DNA of 64,000 nt from HGM13233 sp900762805 (GCA_937993755.1 CALKMA010000012.1:109863-173862), one strand, 5' to 3'. Numbered from the stretch's first letter, positions 45,600-57,276 are shown. Made by a program: numbers and translations. Notes: a model not told the origin generated them from the sequence alone.

Positions 45600-47543
45600 A
45601 TGAAAAAGCTTTTTGCACTGCTTCTCGTTGCCGCGCTGGCCTTCACGCTGGTTGCCTGCGGTGACAGGAAGGCGGAAGGCCAGGTCATCGTCGGCTCCGA
45701 CACCGAAGCCAGCGGCGACTGGGCTTACGGCGCGTTCGTGTCCAGCCCCAACGCTACGGACAATGAAGTCATCACCCTGACGGATGACTGCGTGACCGTC
45801 AGCACCGACAAGCACGGCGACTATGTTGTCAATGACTCGGTCGTCAAGAAACTTGAGCGCATTGAAGAAGAGAATGGCAATCTTACCTATAAGATCACCA
45901 TCAAGGATGGCCTGAAGTTCAACAATGGCGATCCCATCACGGCTCAGAACTTTGTCGCCTGGACCATGTTCCTGGTTTCCCCGGCCGGCAAGGATATGGG
46001 CGTTGTCTCCGCCACCTATAAGATGTTTCCCGGCGGCGTTGCCTACCGCAAAGGTGAAACCAACAAGCTGGCCGGCGTGCGTCTGCTGGATGAAAAGACC
46101 TTCTCGGTAACCATCCTGAAGACCAGCGAGGACGGCGGCACCGATTATGTGCCGTACTTCTATGATCTCGGCTACGCCAACATGCGTGCCGTCAGCCTGG
46201 ATTACTGGTTCGGCGCCGGCTGGTCGGTTGCTGATGACGGCGACGGCGTTTACTTCGTCAATGCCGACGGCAAGGAATTCACCAAGGACGTTATCGGCGA
46301 CACGCTGACGGCTTCCCGCTATGCCACGTCTGACCGCGTGACCGCCGGCCCCTACAACCTCGTCAACTTCGATCAGAGCTCCCGCGAGATCACCCTCGAG
46401 GCCAACGAGAATTACGCCGGCAACTTTGAAGGCCAGAAGCCCGGCATCAAGAACATCGTTATCGTCAAGACCGAGTCTGACACCGTTATGGACATGATCT
46501 CCACCGGTCAGATTCAGATCTACTCCGGCATTGCCGACGGCAAGCAGGTCAACGCCGCGCTCGACCTCATCGAGGCCGGCACCATTGACAGCAGCTACTG
46601 CCGCTATGACCGCGCCGGCTACGGCTACTTCAGCTTTGCCTGCGACTTCGGCCCGACGCAGTACACGGAATTCCGTCAGGCTGTCGCCTACCTGCTTGAC
46701 CGCAATGAGTTCGCCAACACCTTCTGCAGCGGCTGGGGCGGCGTTGTCCATGGCCCGTACTGCGCGGCCTTCTGGATGACCGGCGAGTCCAAGATCGACG
46801 ACAAGGTCAACCACTACGACTACAACCCCGAAAAGGCTGTCGAGCTGCTCAAATCCATCGGCTTTGTCTACAATGCTGACGGTAGCGACTATGTCGATGG
46901 CTCCGGCGAGGTCCGCTACAAGAAGGTCACGGCTGACGAAGCCAAGTATTATGACTCCTTCGTCAAGACCCTGGGCGACGGCACCATCCTGATGCCCGCC
47001 ACCATCAACTGGGCCTCCTCGCAGGGCAACTCGGTCTCCGCTCTGCTGACCACCATGCTGGCCAACAGCGACGCCACCAAGAACGCCGGCGTCTCCTTCG
47101 TGAAGACCGAAATGACCTTCCCTGAGCTGCTCAACTACAGGTACCGTCAGGATGCTTACGGCATCGGCGGCGACTACTCGGTCCCGACCTACAACATGTT
47201 CAACCTGGCTACCGGCTTCAACGGCGGCGTTTATGACTTCGCCTACAACTGGACGCTGGATCCTGAGCTTGAGAACGACTACAACATCGAGCACCTGCGT
47301 GATGAGAAGCTCGACAAGCTGTCCATGGACATGGTCTACAGCGTTGAGTCCGGCGACAATGCTTCTTACGTCAAGATCTGGGAACAGTACATCATCCGCT
47401 GGAACGAGCTGCTCCCGATGGTCCCGCTCTACTCCAACATCTATGTGTCGGTCTATCCCAACACCATCAAGAACTACGCGGAAGACTCCTTCTGGGGCTT
47501 CGAGCGCGCCATCCTGTACGCTGACTGGGTTGGCTCAAAATAA
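45600..47543 (+). CDS. oppA: Oligopeptide ABC transporter substrate-binding lipoprotein
   Basis: A 647-residue SBP family 5 protein with a lipoprotein signal peptide (hydrophobic core at residues 4-17, lipobox LVAC with C20). The family motif region ITIKDGLKFNNGDPITAQNFV (about 99-119 in two parts) and a late VPLYSNIYVSV are present. It captures peptides outside the membrane and delivers them to OppB/OppC. AGGAGG precedes the ATG. A terminator follows its stop, so it is made in excess of the downstream permeases. Confidence 0.93.
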   Translation: MKKLFALLLVAALAFTLVACGDRKAEGQVIVGSDTEASGDWAYGAFVSSPNATDNEVITLTDDCVTVSTDKHGDYVVNDSVVKKLERIEEENGNLTYKITIKDGLKFNNGDPITAQNFVAWTMFLVSPAGKDMGVVSATYKMFPGGVAYRKGETNKLAGVRLLDEKTFSVTILKTSEDGGTDYVPYFYDLGYANMRAVSLDYWFGAGWSVADDGDGVYFVNADGKEFTKDVIGDTLTASRYATSDRVTAGPYNLVNFDQSSREITLEANENYAGNFEGQKPGIKNIVIVKTESDTVMDMISTGQIQIYSGIADGKQVNAALDLIEAGTIDSSYCRYDRAGYGYFSFACDFGPTQYTEFRQAVAYLLDRNEFANTFCSGWGGVVHGPYCAAFWMTGESKIDDKVNHYDYNPEKAVELLKSIGFVYNADGSDYVDGSGEVRYKKVTADEAKYYDSFVKTLGDGTILMPATINWASSQGNSVSALLTTMLANSDATKNAGVSFVKTEMTFPELLNYRYRQDAYGIGGDYSVPTYNMFNLATGFNGGVYDFAYNWTLDPELENDYNIEHLRDEKLDKLSMDMVYSVESGDNASYVKIWEQYIIRWNELLPMVPLYSNIYVSVYPNTIKNYAEDSFWGFERAILYADWVGSK

Positions 47544-47577
47544 ACGTATCGCCCGCGCGATGACGTAAGGCTCACAA

Positions 47578-47618
47578 CAGGGGCGGCGGTGCAACCGCCG
47601 CCCCTGCTTTTCTTTTTT
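47578..47618 (+). terminator. Terminator between binding protein and permease genes
   Basis: A 13-bp GC-rich stem (47578-47590 with 47594-47606) with a 3-nt loop, then CTTTTCTTTTTTTG. The next 300 nt contain no gene, only the permease promoter near the end. Confidence 0.9.
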
Positions 47619-47838
47619 TGCGGCTTTGCGCTCGCCGCGGACCGTGCCGCTTCCCGCGGAGCGGCTGCGGCCGGAGCAGGGCCGGAGAAACGGCCCGGCC
47701 GCCTTGTGCGGCGGCGGAAATGAAGGAAAAGCACGGCCCGCCCTTCGGCCTTTGCGCCGGGCCGGCCGGCAGCCGGCCGGCTTTGCCGGAAAGAGCGCCC
47801 GTTTTTGACAGAGTTCCCGTATTTTCAGAAATTTAACA

Positions 47839-47867
47839 TTGCAATCTGACCGAAAATGGTTTATTAT
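47839..47867 (+). promoter_or_regulatory. Promoter before the permease genes
   Basis: TTGCAA (47839-47844) and TATTAT (47862-47867) with 17-nt spacing, 60 nt upstream of the OppB-like ATG, so the transport genes also have their own start. Confidence 0.6.
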
Positions 47868-47926
47868 ATAAGAATAACGTATTAGAAAGAAACACGTCTA
47901 CTTTTTATCCGGGAGGCCAAAGGTAT

Positions 47927-48946
47927 ATGGGAAAATATATCCTGAAACGACTGGCTTACATCATCATTGTATTTTTTATCGTATCGCTGCTGATGTACGC
48001 CCTCTACAACCTCATCCCCAGCGACCCTGCGCTGGTGCAGATGGAGCCATTGAGACAATCGCTCAAGCCTGACGAATGGCAGCAGCAATATCAGGAGCTG
48101 CGCGAGAAGATGGGGCTGAATGACCCACTGATCGTCCGCTATGCCCGCTGGATGGGCTTTGCCAAGGAGAAGGACGGTACCTTCAGCGGCCTGCTTCAGG
48201 GCGACTTCGGCGATTCGACGCTGTATAAGCGCTCTGTTAAGGATATCATCGGCGCGCCGATGGCCAACACCATCCTGCTCAACCTCGGCTCAACGATTTT
48301 GACGCTGGCCATTACCATCCCGCTGGGCATCTACTGCGCCGTTCACCGCCGCAAGCCGATCGACAGCGGCATCCAGGCCGTCACCATCGTCGGCTACAGC
48401 CTGCCCACCTATCTGGTCGGCATCGTGTTCATTTACATCTTTGCCGTCAAGCTCGGGCTGTTCCCGGTCGGCGGCGCCAAGACGCCCGGCTCGACCTATA
48501 CCGGCTTTGCCGAGCTGGCTGACCGTATGTACTATATGGCGCTGCCCATCATCGTGCTGGTGTTCACCGGCCTTGCCGGCATGACGCGCACGGTGCGCGC
48601 CGCCATGATCGACACCCTGACGCAGGATTATATCCGCACCGCCCGCGCCAAGGGCCTGAAGGAGAAGGTCGTCATTTACAGCCACGCCTGGCGCAATGCG
48701 CTGCTGCCGGTATCGACCTCCATCATGGGCTGGCTCCTCTCGGTGTTCACGGGCGGCTCGCTGGTCATCGAGACCACCTTCGCCCTCAACGGCACCGGCC
48801 GGCTCTACTGGCAGGCGCTCAGCAACACAGACTATGAGCTGGTGCTGGCCATGCAGATGTTCTACACCATCGTGAGTCTGGTCGGCGTACTGCTCACCGA
48901 CCTTGCCTACGGTCTGGTCGATCCGCGTGTCCGCGTCAATAAATAA
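47927..48946 (+). CDS. oppB: Oligopeptide ABC transporter permease (OppB-like)
   Basis: A 339-residue permease beginning MGKYILKRLAYIIIVFFIVSLLMY, the standard N-terminal helix of OppB/DppB proteins. About six helices follow, with the EAA loop DYIRTARAKGLKEKVV at about 240-255 that contacts the ATPases. GGGAGG precedes the ATG. It pairs with the RCC1-containing OppC-like gene, whose ATG is 17 nt after its stop. Confidence 0.93.
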   Translation: MGKYILKRLAYIIIVFFIVSLLMYALYNLIPSDPALVQMEPLRQSLKPDEWQQQYQELREKMGLNDPLIVRYARWMGFAKEKDGTFSGLLQGDFGDSTLYKRSVKDIIGAPMANTILLNLGSTILTLAITIPLGIYCAVHRRKPIDSGIQAVTIVGYSLPTYLVGIVFIYIFAVKLGLFPVGGAKTPGSTYTGFAELADRMYYMALPIIVLVFTGLAGMTRTVRAAMIDTLTQDYIRTARAKGLKEKVVIYSHAWRNALLPVSTSIMGWLLSVFTGGSLVIETTFALNGTGRLYWQALSNTDYELVLAMQMFYTIVSLVGVLLTDLAYGLVDPRVRVNK

Positions 48947-48963
48947 AGGAGGGAGGCTGCACA

Positions 48964-50838
48964 ATGAGCAAGAAGAACAATAAGCCCGAAAGCGGAAAAA
49001 AGAAGGGCGGCCTCGTGGGCCGCTGGCTCAGGCGACTCTTTTTCCCCAACAAGGAGCTTGATATCTACGCGGAGGAGGCCCTGCAAAGCCCCGGCAAGAT
49101 GGTGGTGCAGCGCTTCTTTGCCAAGCCGCTGGCCGTCGTTTCACTGGTGCTGCTGCTGGCCATCATGCTGTTCGTGTTTGTCGCGCCCAATTTTGTTACG
49201 CTCGACCTCGGCGAGCAGGACAGCACGCTTGTCAACGTATCGCCCGGCTACAGCATGATGAGCTATCCGAGCGAGCTGGTCGAGGCCGGCGTTTCCGATA
49301 TTTCGGTCGGCTCCAACTTCTCGGTCGGCATTGACGTCAACGGCAAGGTCTATGTATGGGGCAAGACGCGGGTTTCCCGCGTCGTCGATGTGGCGGATAT
49401 CCCGCAGGAGGTGCTCAAGGCCAGGATCGTCGATGTGGCGGCCGGCTCCGACCATATCGTCGCGGTCGATGACAAGGGCGCTGTCTATGCGTGGGGCAAC
49501 GCCCGCCTTGGTCAGACAGACCTGCCCACCGAGATCAAGAACAACAACCGCCGCCCCACCTTCAAGATCGCCAAGATTTTTGCCTCCAACCAGTTCTCGG
49601 CCGTCCTGACCGACGATAACCGCCTGTTCCTGTGGGGCAATGCCAACTTTGCCGACCTTGAAATGGATCATGAGAAATATGACGGCCATGTCGTCGATGC
49701 GGCGCTCACTGAAACGGCCTATGTCGTCCTGACCGATACCGGCAGCGTCGAGTATGCCGGCGGCAAGCGCACCAGCCTGCTGGCAACGGCTATCCCCGAA
49801 GGCGCCGGCAGCGGCGTCGTGGCGCTGGCCTCGACCGCCAACTCCGTCGCCGCGCTGAAGGAGGACGGCTCGCTGCTCTTCTGGGGCGTCACCGTCCGCG
49901 GCGAAAGCACACCGCCCGCCTTTTCGGCCAAGCCCATCGTCATCGAAGGCGGCCGCTACCACTACACGGCCGTGCTGGAAAACGGCGACGTCGTCTCGTG
50001 GGGCCAGAACCGTTACGGCCAGATCGATGTGCCGAAGGAGCTGGCCGGCGGCAAGGTCAAGCTGGAAAACGTCTTTACCGGCTATTATCAGAACTATGCG
50101 CTCGACAGTGAGGGCAAGCTCCACACCTGGGGGCTGCGCGGCTTCCTGCTGGGCAGCGACGATCTGGGCCGCGACATCTTTGCCCGCCTCGTCAACGGCG
50201 GCAAGATGACCATGACCATCGGCGCGCTTTCCGTTGTCATTTCAACCATCATCGGCATCGTGCTGGGCGGCATCGCCGGCTACTTCGGCGGCTTTATCGA
50301 CATGGCCATCATGCGTGTGGCCGAGGTCGTGTCCAGTATGCCGTTCATCCCGTTCGCCATGATCCTGTCGGCGGTGCTTGGCTCGCGCATCAGCGTCGAG
50401 CACCGTATGTATATCATCATGGTCATTCTGGGTCTTCTCTCCTGGCCGGGCCTCTGCCGGCAGGTGCGCGCGCAGATGTTTGCGCAGCGCGAGATGGAGT
50501 ATGTTACCGCCGCCAAGACCATCGGCGTCAAGGAGGGCAAGATCATCTTCAAGCATATCGTGCCCAACGTCATGTCGGTCGTGCTGGTGTCCATCACCCT
50601 TTCGTTCGGCACCTCGATGCTGACCGAAAGCACGCTTTCCTACCTCGGCTTCGGTATCCCGGCGCCGACCCCCACCTGGGGCAATATGCTCTCGAACGCC
50701 AACAACAGCGTCATCATCCAGAATTACTGGTGGAACTGGGTGTTCGTCGGCCTCATTTTCGGCCTCTCCTGTGTTTGCATCAACCTCATCGGCGACGGGC
50801 TGCGCGATGCGCTTGACCCCAAGTCGGGTGAAAGATAA
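48964..50838 (+). CDS. oppC: OppC-like permease with inserted RCC1-type beta-propeller
   Basis: A 624-residue permease, about twice OppC length. Residues 1-80 are a normal N-terminus with the first helix (about 55-78). Residues 100-391 contain seven [VL]xxWG-type blades ending near 133, 178, 225, 266 (degenerate), 308, 347 and 390, with GSNFSVGIDVNGKVY-like repeats, as in RCC1 propellers. The OppC motif LGSDDLGRDIF resumes at 396-406, followed by five helices and the EAA loop (EYVTAAKTIGVKEGKI). The insert sits in the first external loop, so the propeller faces outside. A role in peptide capture or contact with the binding protein is inferred. Confidence 0.9.
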   Translation: MSKKNNKPESGKKKGGLVGRWLRRLFFPNKELDIYAEEALQSPGKMVVQRFFAKPLAVVSLVLLLAIMLFVFVAPNFVTLDLGEQDSTLVNVSPGYSMMSYPSELVEAGVSDISVGSNFSVGIDVNGKVYVWGKTRVSRVVDVADIPQEVLKARIVDVAAGSDHIVAVDDKGAVYAWGNARLGQTDLPTEIKNNNRRPTFKIAKIFASNQFSAVLTDDNRLFLWGNANFADLEMDHEKYDGHVVDAALTETAYVVLTDTGSVEYAGGKRTSLLATAIPEGAGSGVVALASTANSVAALKEDGSLLFWGVTVRGESTPPAFSAKPIVIEGGRYHYTAVLENGDVVSWGQNRYGQIDVPKELAGGKVKLENVFTGYYQNYALDSEGKLHTWGLRGFLLGSDDLGRDIFARLVNGGKMTMTIGALSVVISTIIGIVLGGIAGYFGGFIDMAIMRVAEVVSSMPFIPFAMILSAVLGSRISVEHRMYIIMVILGLLSWPGLCRQVRAQMFAQREMEYVTAAKTIGVKEGKIIFKHIVPNVMSVVLVSITLSFGTSMLTESTLSYLGFGIPAPTPTWGNMLSNANNSVIIQNYWWNWVFVGLIFGLSCVCINLIGDGLRDALDPKSGER

Positions 50839-50849
50839 GGAGGTGCGTT

Positions 50850-53358
<2,509 letters not shown>

Positions 53359-53384
53359 CCGCCGGCCAAAGTGAGGTGTGACCC

Positions 53385-53975
53385 ATGATATTCAAGGGAC
53401 GGCAGGACCGTGCTATGGACACCATGTGCCACCGGAACCAACGCTATCTCGATAAGATGGCCGGCAAGACTGACGAGACCGCCCTGCCGGACGGCGCGGA
53501 CGGCTCCGATGAGGCGCAGTGCGCCGGGTCGGAGGCCGGAGAGGCTGCTGACGCGGCACGGAAGGACCCTGCCGGTAAAGCGGCTGTGACCGCCGGAGCC
53601 GGAACTATGCCCGACGCCGCGCCGCAGAGCCGGATCGGTGAAACGATCGGGCCGGCTGAATTGGCCGCGGTCGAGGAGGGGCGACCGGCCGGGGAGAAGC
53701 ATGCTGAGAGCGGTGAAAAAGCCGCCCAGGAGGCTGTCAGCGCCGTGCCGGACATAAAGAAGCCGGCTGAGGCGGAGAAAGCCGAGGACGGCGCCGTTCC
53801 CGATGGGGGAGAGGAGATTCCGCCTCCAAACCCGCCGGACGATAACCCGCTCGCCAAGGAAAATCTGGAAAAAGGCGATATACCGGCCATCATCATTTCG
53901 GCTCTGCTGACCTTCATGCCGGTGCTGCTGATCCTGGCGGCCGTGATGCTTTTGCTGGTAAAGCTGCTGCGCTGA
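53385..53975 (+). CDS. Acidic, disordered protein with C-terminal membrane helix
   Basis: A 196-residue protein. Residues 30-160 are low-complexity (Ala, Glu, Gly, Pro), then one hydrophobic helix (about 168-192) ends KLLR. The start has GTGAGGTG upstream, 26 nt after the OppF stop, and a terminator follows. It looks like a tail-anchored protein of the oligopeptide operon. No family is recognised. The composition could also arise by chance, so the gene is likely but not certain. Confidence 0.55.
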   Translation: MIFKGRQDRAMDTMCHRNQRYLDKMAGKTDETALPDGADGSDEAQCAGSEAGEAADAARKDPAGKAAVTAGAGTMPDAAPQSRIGETIGPAELAAVEEGRPAGEKHAESGEKAAQEAVSAVPDIKKPAEAEKAEDGAVPDGGEEIPPPNPPDDNPLAKENLEKGDIPAIIISALLTFMPVLLILAAVMLLLVKLLR

Positions 53976-53994
53976 AACCGTTAAAACCATAAGG

Positions 53995-54026
53995 AAAAGA
54001 GACAGGCCTGCCGCCTGTCTCTTTTT
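53995..54026 (+). terminator. Terminator of the oligopeptide operon
   Basis: A 12-bp stem (53995-54006 with 54014-54025) with a 7-nt loop and TTTTTGTCT tail, 20 nt after the last gene of the operon. Confidence 0.85.
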
Positions 54027-54065
54027 GTCTGCTCTTTTTGCATGATAGTTTTTTGCCGCGGGGAG

Positions 54066-54333
54066 CATCCTTCCGCATAGCGGGAGCCTTGTACAGAGGC
54101 ACTACTGCGTTGGAAGCTCAGGCGGCGCGGTGAGATTTCCCGCACAGCGGATGCCTTGTACAGAGGCACTTCCGCGTCAGGAGCTCAAACGGCGCGGCGG
54201 GATTTCCCGCACAGCGGGGGCCTTGTGCAGAAGCAATTCTGCGTCAGGAGCTCAGGCGGCGCGGCGGGAGCTTCCGCACAGCGGACGCCTTGTGCAGAAG
54301 CAATTCTGCGTTGGAAGCTCAGGCGGCGCGGCT
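54066..54333. repeat. 67-bp tandem repeats, about four copies
   Basis: CGCAcAGCGG-type cores recur at 54074, 54141, 54208 and 54275, exactly 67 nt apart, each followed by GCCTTGT and GCAGAAGC-like segments and a GGAGCTCAGGCGGCGCGG arm. The units are close but not identical. The array runs to the end of the convergent LD-carboxypeptidase gene and could extend its 3' transcript. No gene lies in this 357-nt gap. Confidence 0.85.
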
Positions 54334-55373
54334 CAGTCGGCTGTCGCCGGCTCCAGCAGCGTCAGCGTTACCTCGTCGCAGTTGATTTCATAAGGCACGC
54401 CCAGTGCAAAGACGCCGATGGGGTAGGCGTGCCCGACATTGACATTATAGAGGATCGGGAGATCGGGGCAGTCGGCCTCAAAGCCGACGACCATTTTGAA
54501 GATCTCCTTGTAGGCATCATATTTATCGCGGTAGGCCGGTTTTCCGACCACGATGCCGTTGACGGCATGCAGGATGCCCTGCGCCAGCAGGTTGCGCAGC
54601 AGCTCGATCAGCTGTTCGGGGCTGATATTGCGCTCGCTGGTCTCCAGCAGCATCAATTTGCCGCGCCATTCGTCGAGCGATGGCCATGCCGCCGTGCCGA
54701 TGACCATGGGAAAAACATCGATGCAGCCGCCCAGCAGCGGGCCGGAGACGGTGCCGCGGCCCTGTATCAGCTCGTAGCCGGTGTTGTCGAAGAGTGGGCG
54801 CGCCTGCTCGGCATTTTTAATGTCCCACGCCACACGGTCGTGCTCATAGCTGCAGTAGCTGCTGCAGCGGATGTCCAACGGTGCCGCCGGATGGAACAGT
54901 GTTTTGTCGAGCGCCTCGCGGGTATAGTCGTTGATGGCGCCGTATTCCGCCCAGTCGGTCAGAACAGCCGGGCCGTAGTAGCTGACCAGCCCCGCCTTGT
55001 TCATCATGAAATGGTCAACCGTTGTGTCGGAGAAGCCCATGAAGATTTTCGGATGGTTGTGCAGCGTCTCAAAGTCGATATAGGGCAGCAGACGGACGGT
55101 GTCGTTGCCGCCGACAGCGCAGAAAACAGCCTTGATCGACGGATCGTTGAAGGCTTCCATCAGGTCGGCCGCACGCGCTTCGGGATGGCGGTAGAGGTAG
55201 ACGCGGCCGCGCAGAGCGTTCTGCATGGGGACGACCTCAAGGCCGTAGTCCTTTTCCAGCCGGCACTTGGCCAGCTCATATTTGTGGCGGAATTGCTCTT
55301 CTCCCAGAATACCGCTGGAGAGGGAAACGATGGCGACCCTGTCGCCGGGGTTCAGGTGTGTCGGTTTTTGCAT
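54333..55373 (-). CDS. S66 peptidase LD-carboxypeptidase/MccF-like protein
   Basis: A 346-residue S66 serine peptidase: nucleophile Ser115 in FMGFSDTT, the CAVGGND loop at about 85-91, the glutamate in LLETSERN and the histidine in VNVGHAYPIGVFALG complete the Ser-Glu-His triad. Such enzymes trim L,D-tetrapeptides of the cell wall or, as in MccF, cleave microcin C-type peptide-nucleotides. The start at 55373 follows GAGGTG; the GTG at 55382 lies inside that site. Wall recycling fits the peptide-uptake operon next door, but this is inferred. Confidence 0.88.
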   Translation of the reverse strand: MQKPTHLNPGDRVAIVSLSSGILGEEQFRHKYELAKCRLEKDYGLEVVPMQNALRGRVYLYRHPEARAADLMEAFNDPSIKAVFCAVGGNDTVRLLPYIDFETLHNHPKIFMGFSDTTVDHFMMNKAGLVSYYGPAVLTDWAEYGAINDYTREALDKTLFHPAAPLDIRCSSYCSYEHDRVAWDIKNAEQARPLFDNTGYELIQGRGTVSGPLLGGCIDVFPMVIGTAAWPSLDEWRGKLMLLETSERNISPEQLIELLRNLLAQGILHAVNGIVVGKPAYRDKYDAYKEIFKMVVGFEADCPDLPILYNVNVGHAYPIGVFALGVPYEINCDEVTLTLLEPATAD

Positions 55374-56090
55374 GGAGGGCACCTCAAAAAGAATATATCT
55401 CTTTATTTATAAACGCGTTGAGGGCAGCAGCTCGCGCGGTTTCATAAAAATAACAAAGTTTGTTCATTAAATAAGCAAAATATGCCATGCGGCGCGGCCG
55501 GGATGACGCTGCTTCACACTCTATATGGCCGGTTGGACGCCGCTTATATGTCCCGACGGAGGGCTGACTGTTATAACAGGACACAGCCGGTTGTTGTGCG
55601 CGGTGCTTTGCGGCAAGCGCGGCAAAGCGGGCATAGGGAAGGCTGACAGAATTATGAATACAGGAACGGTTGTTCATAAAAAGGGTGTAATGTGCCTCCT
55701 GTTGTCAGGAACGGCTGCTGTGCCGGTCGGATCGGGCGGGGGCTTCCCGTTTTCCATACAAAGCGGCAGGCGGGGGGAATTTTCTGCACGGACAGTCTGT
55801 CCGGCGCGGGCGTTCAGCCGGGCACGGCCGCACAGTACACGGCAAAGATATCAAGGCAATAACGGAAAGCTGGCTGTTCACGGTGACTGCCGTTATCAGC
55901 TGTACGGCAGGTGCCGGTACGCGGCGGCCTCGGCATCGTGTATGCCGCAAAAGCGTTTTTGCGGCAGCTTTGCCGGTATTCTCTTGCCGGCGCTGCACCT
56001 TGCGGCTGTTTTGCCGCCGGCTCATATCCGGCTCGAACAAAAGCCGAACGGTATTCCCGCAAAGCGGCATTCCCTCTGCCCCGCCGCCCT
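55374..56090. other. Intergenic region without recognised gene
   Basis: About 700 nt between divergent LD-carboxypeptidase and barstar genes. Frames at 55525-56142 (plus) and 55705-56070 (minus) are open but arginine-, cysteine- and proline-rich without start signals, as expected of antisense noise in GC-rich DNA. The left 100 nt is AT-rich and may hold the LD-carboxypeptidase promoter. Confidence 0.55.
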
Positions 56091-56429
56091 TTACTGGATG
56101 GCTGTGCTGCCCGCGGCCGGTTCGCCGCTCTCCGGCTGCTGAGCAGGCTCCTCCTCGGCTGTGCCGCCGCGCAGCAGCAGCTCTATGCTCTCGCTGTCGC
56201 TGGCGATGTCGCAGAAAACCGAAAGCAGCGCGCGCCGATAGCCTCCCAGTGCGTAGAGCGCCGCAGGGTGCTCCAGCACGATGCGCACGCCGTGCAGATC
56301 ACCAACACAGTCGTAAAGCGCGTCAAGATTGCGGCCGTAATAGGATGGGAGATCAAGGATCTCGGCGAGGTAATCATGCGCCTGCTCGCGCGTTGTCATG
56401 CGGCGGCAGTCGATGCGAAGCTCCCTCAT
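56091..56429 (-). CDS. Barstar-family ribonuclease inhibitor
   Basis: A 112-residue barstar-like protein: RELRIDCRRMTTREQAHDYLAE, then LPSYYGRNLDALYDCVGDL, the helix and tyrosine/aspartate patch barstar uses to block barnase. An acidic, disordered tail follows residue 90. The ATG at 56429 overlaps the barnase-like stop by ATGA; the in-frame ATG six bases earlier is an alternative. It protects the cell from the coupled nuclease. Confidence 0.9.
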   Translation of the reverse strand: MRELRIDCRRMTTREQAHDYLAEILDLPSYYGRNLDALYDCVGDLHGVRIVLEHPAALYALGGYRRALLSVFCDIASDSESIELLLRGGTAEEEPAQQPESGEPAAGSTAIQ

Positions 56430-56968
56430 TTCCATTCCACGGCCCCGTTTCTGACTACCAGCTCGGTAAAGCTTTCATAGTGATCGTCGGTGTAGAAGTA
56501 CAGCCCGTCATTGGAGAAGACCAGCCGCTTGGCGCCGCGGCTGCTGCGGCCAAGGGTGTCGATGTCACATTCTGTGTAATGCCGGCCGCTCTTTTCGGGC
56601 AGCAGGCCCTCATAGTTGCCGTAGCGCCCGCCGCCGATGGCGGCGCCGGCGCGGAAGCGTTCGACCGAGCCGCCGCTCCAGCCGAGCTTTTCAGCCTCGG
56701 ATTTGGTGATGTAGTTGTCCGGCAGGCGGCCGAAGGCATCGAGATAGAGCACGATGCTTTCAACATCGTAATAATATGCGCCTTCAATGATATCATCATC
56801 GGGCGCGGGCGTGTCGGGCTGAGCGGGCTGCGGTGCGTTCGGTTGTTCAACAGCGGAGCCGCCGGTGCCGTCAGACGGGGCGGCCGACTGGGTGGCAACC
56901 GTATATATTCCGGCGGCAAGGATGACCAGCGCCAGCACAATAGAGAGGATCTTCTTCAGCTTGTTCAT
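56426..56968 (-). CDS. Barnase-family ribonuclease with N-terminal membrane anchor
   Basis: A 180-residue protein. Residues 7-27 form a signal/anchor helix, then a Pro/Asp-rich linker (30-60), then a barnase domain: LPDNYITKSEAEKLGW (82-97), IGGGRYGNYEGLLP (111-124), ECDID with catalytic E133, KRLVFSNDG with R148 and DDHYESF with H163. These match barnase Glu73, Arg87 and His102. The enzyme cuts RNA outside the cell or at the surface. GGGAGCG precedes ATG 56968. It is coupled to its barstar-like inhibitor. Confidence 0.92.
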   Translation of the reverse strand: MNKLKKILSIVLALVILAAGIYTVATQSAAPSDGTGGSAVEQPNAPQPAQPDTPAPDDDIIEGAYYYDVESIVLYLDAFGRLPDNYITKSEAEKLGWSGGSVERFRAGAAIGGGRYGNYEGLLPEKSGRHYTECDIDTLGRSSRGAKRLVFSNDGLYFYTDDHYESFTELVVRNGAVEWK

Positions 56969-57144
56969 GCGCGCTCCCAAGGGCATACTATTGATATATC
57001 ATTATAGCGCAAGGAAACGCCCGTGTCAATTAAAGCTTGTATATAAAGGGTGAGAAGGGCTGCGGCTGCCGGCAATATGGCCGACGCTGTCATAGCTCCG
57101 CGATCTTATCGGCCGAAAAAAGTGTCGGGAAAGCAGATTTCCGA

Positions 57145-57173
57145 TTGAATTCCGCCGCAAAATCTGCTATGAT
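57145..57173 (+). promoter_or_regulatory. Promoter of tRNA-Leu
   Basis: TTGAAT (57145-57150) and TATGAT (57168-57173) with 17-nt spacing, 11 nt before the tRNA. Confidence 0.65.
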
Positions 57174-57184
57174 AATAGCATTGT

Positions 57185-57269
57185 GCGGGCGTGGTGGAAT
57201 TGGCAGACACGCAAGATTTAGGATCTTGTGCCGCAAGGCGCGCAGGTTCGAGCCCTGTCGCCCGCACCA
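57185..57269 (+). tRNA. tRNA-Leu(UAG)
   Basis: An 85-nt class II tRNA with a long variable arm and encoded CCA. The acceptor stem is GCGGGCG/CGCCCGC; the anticodon stem CAAGA/TCTTG encloses TTTAGGA with anticodon TAG. Confidence 0.95.
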
Positions 57270-57276
57270 AACCAAT

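Noticed and set aside
55525..56142. 205-codon ORF upstream of the barstar gene
   Set aside because: It overlaps the 3' end of the barstar gene antisense, is Arg/Cys/Pro-rich and has no homology I can see.
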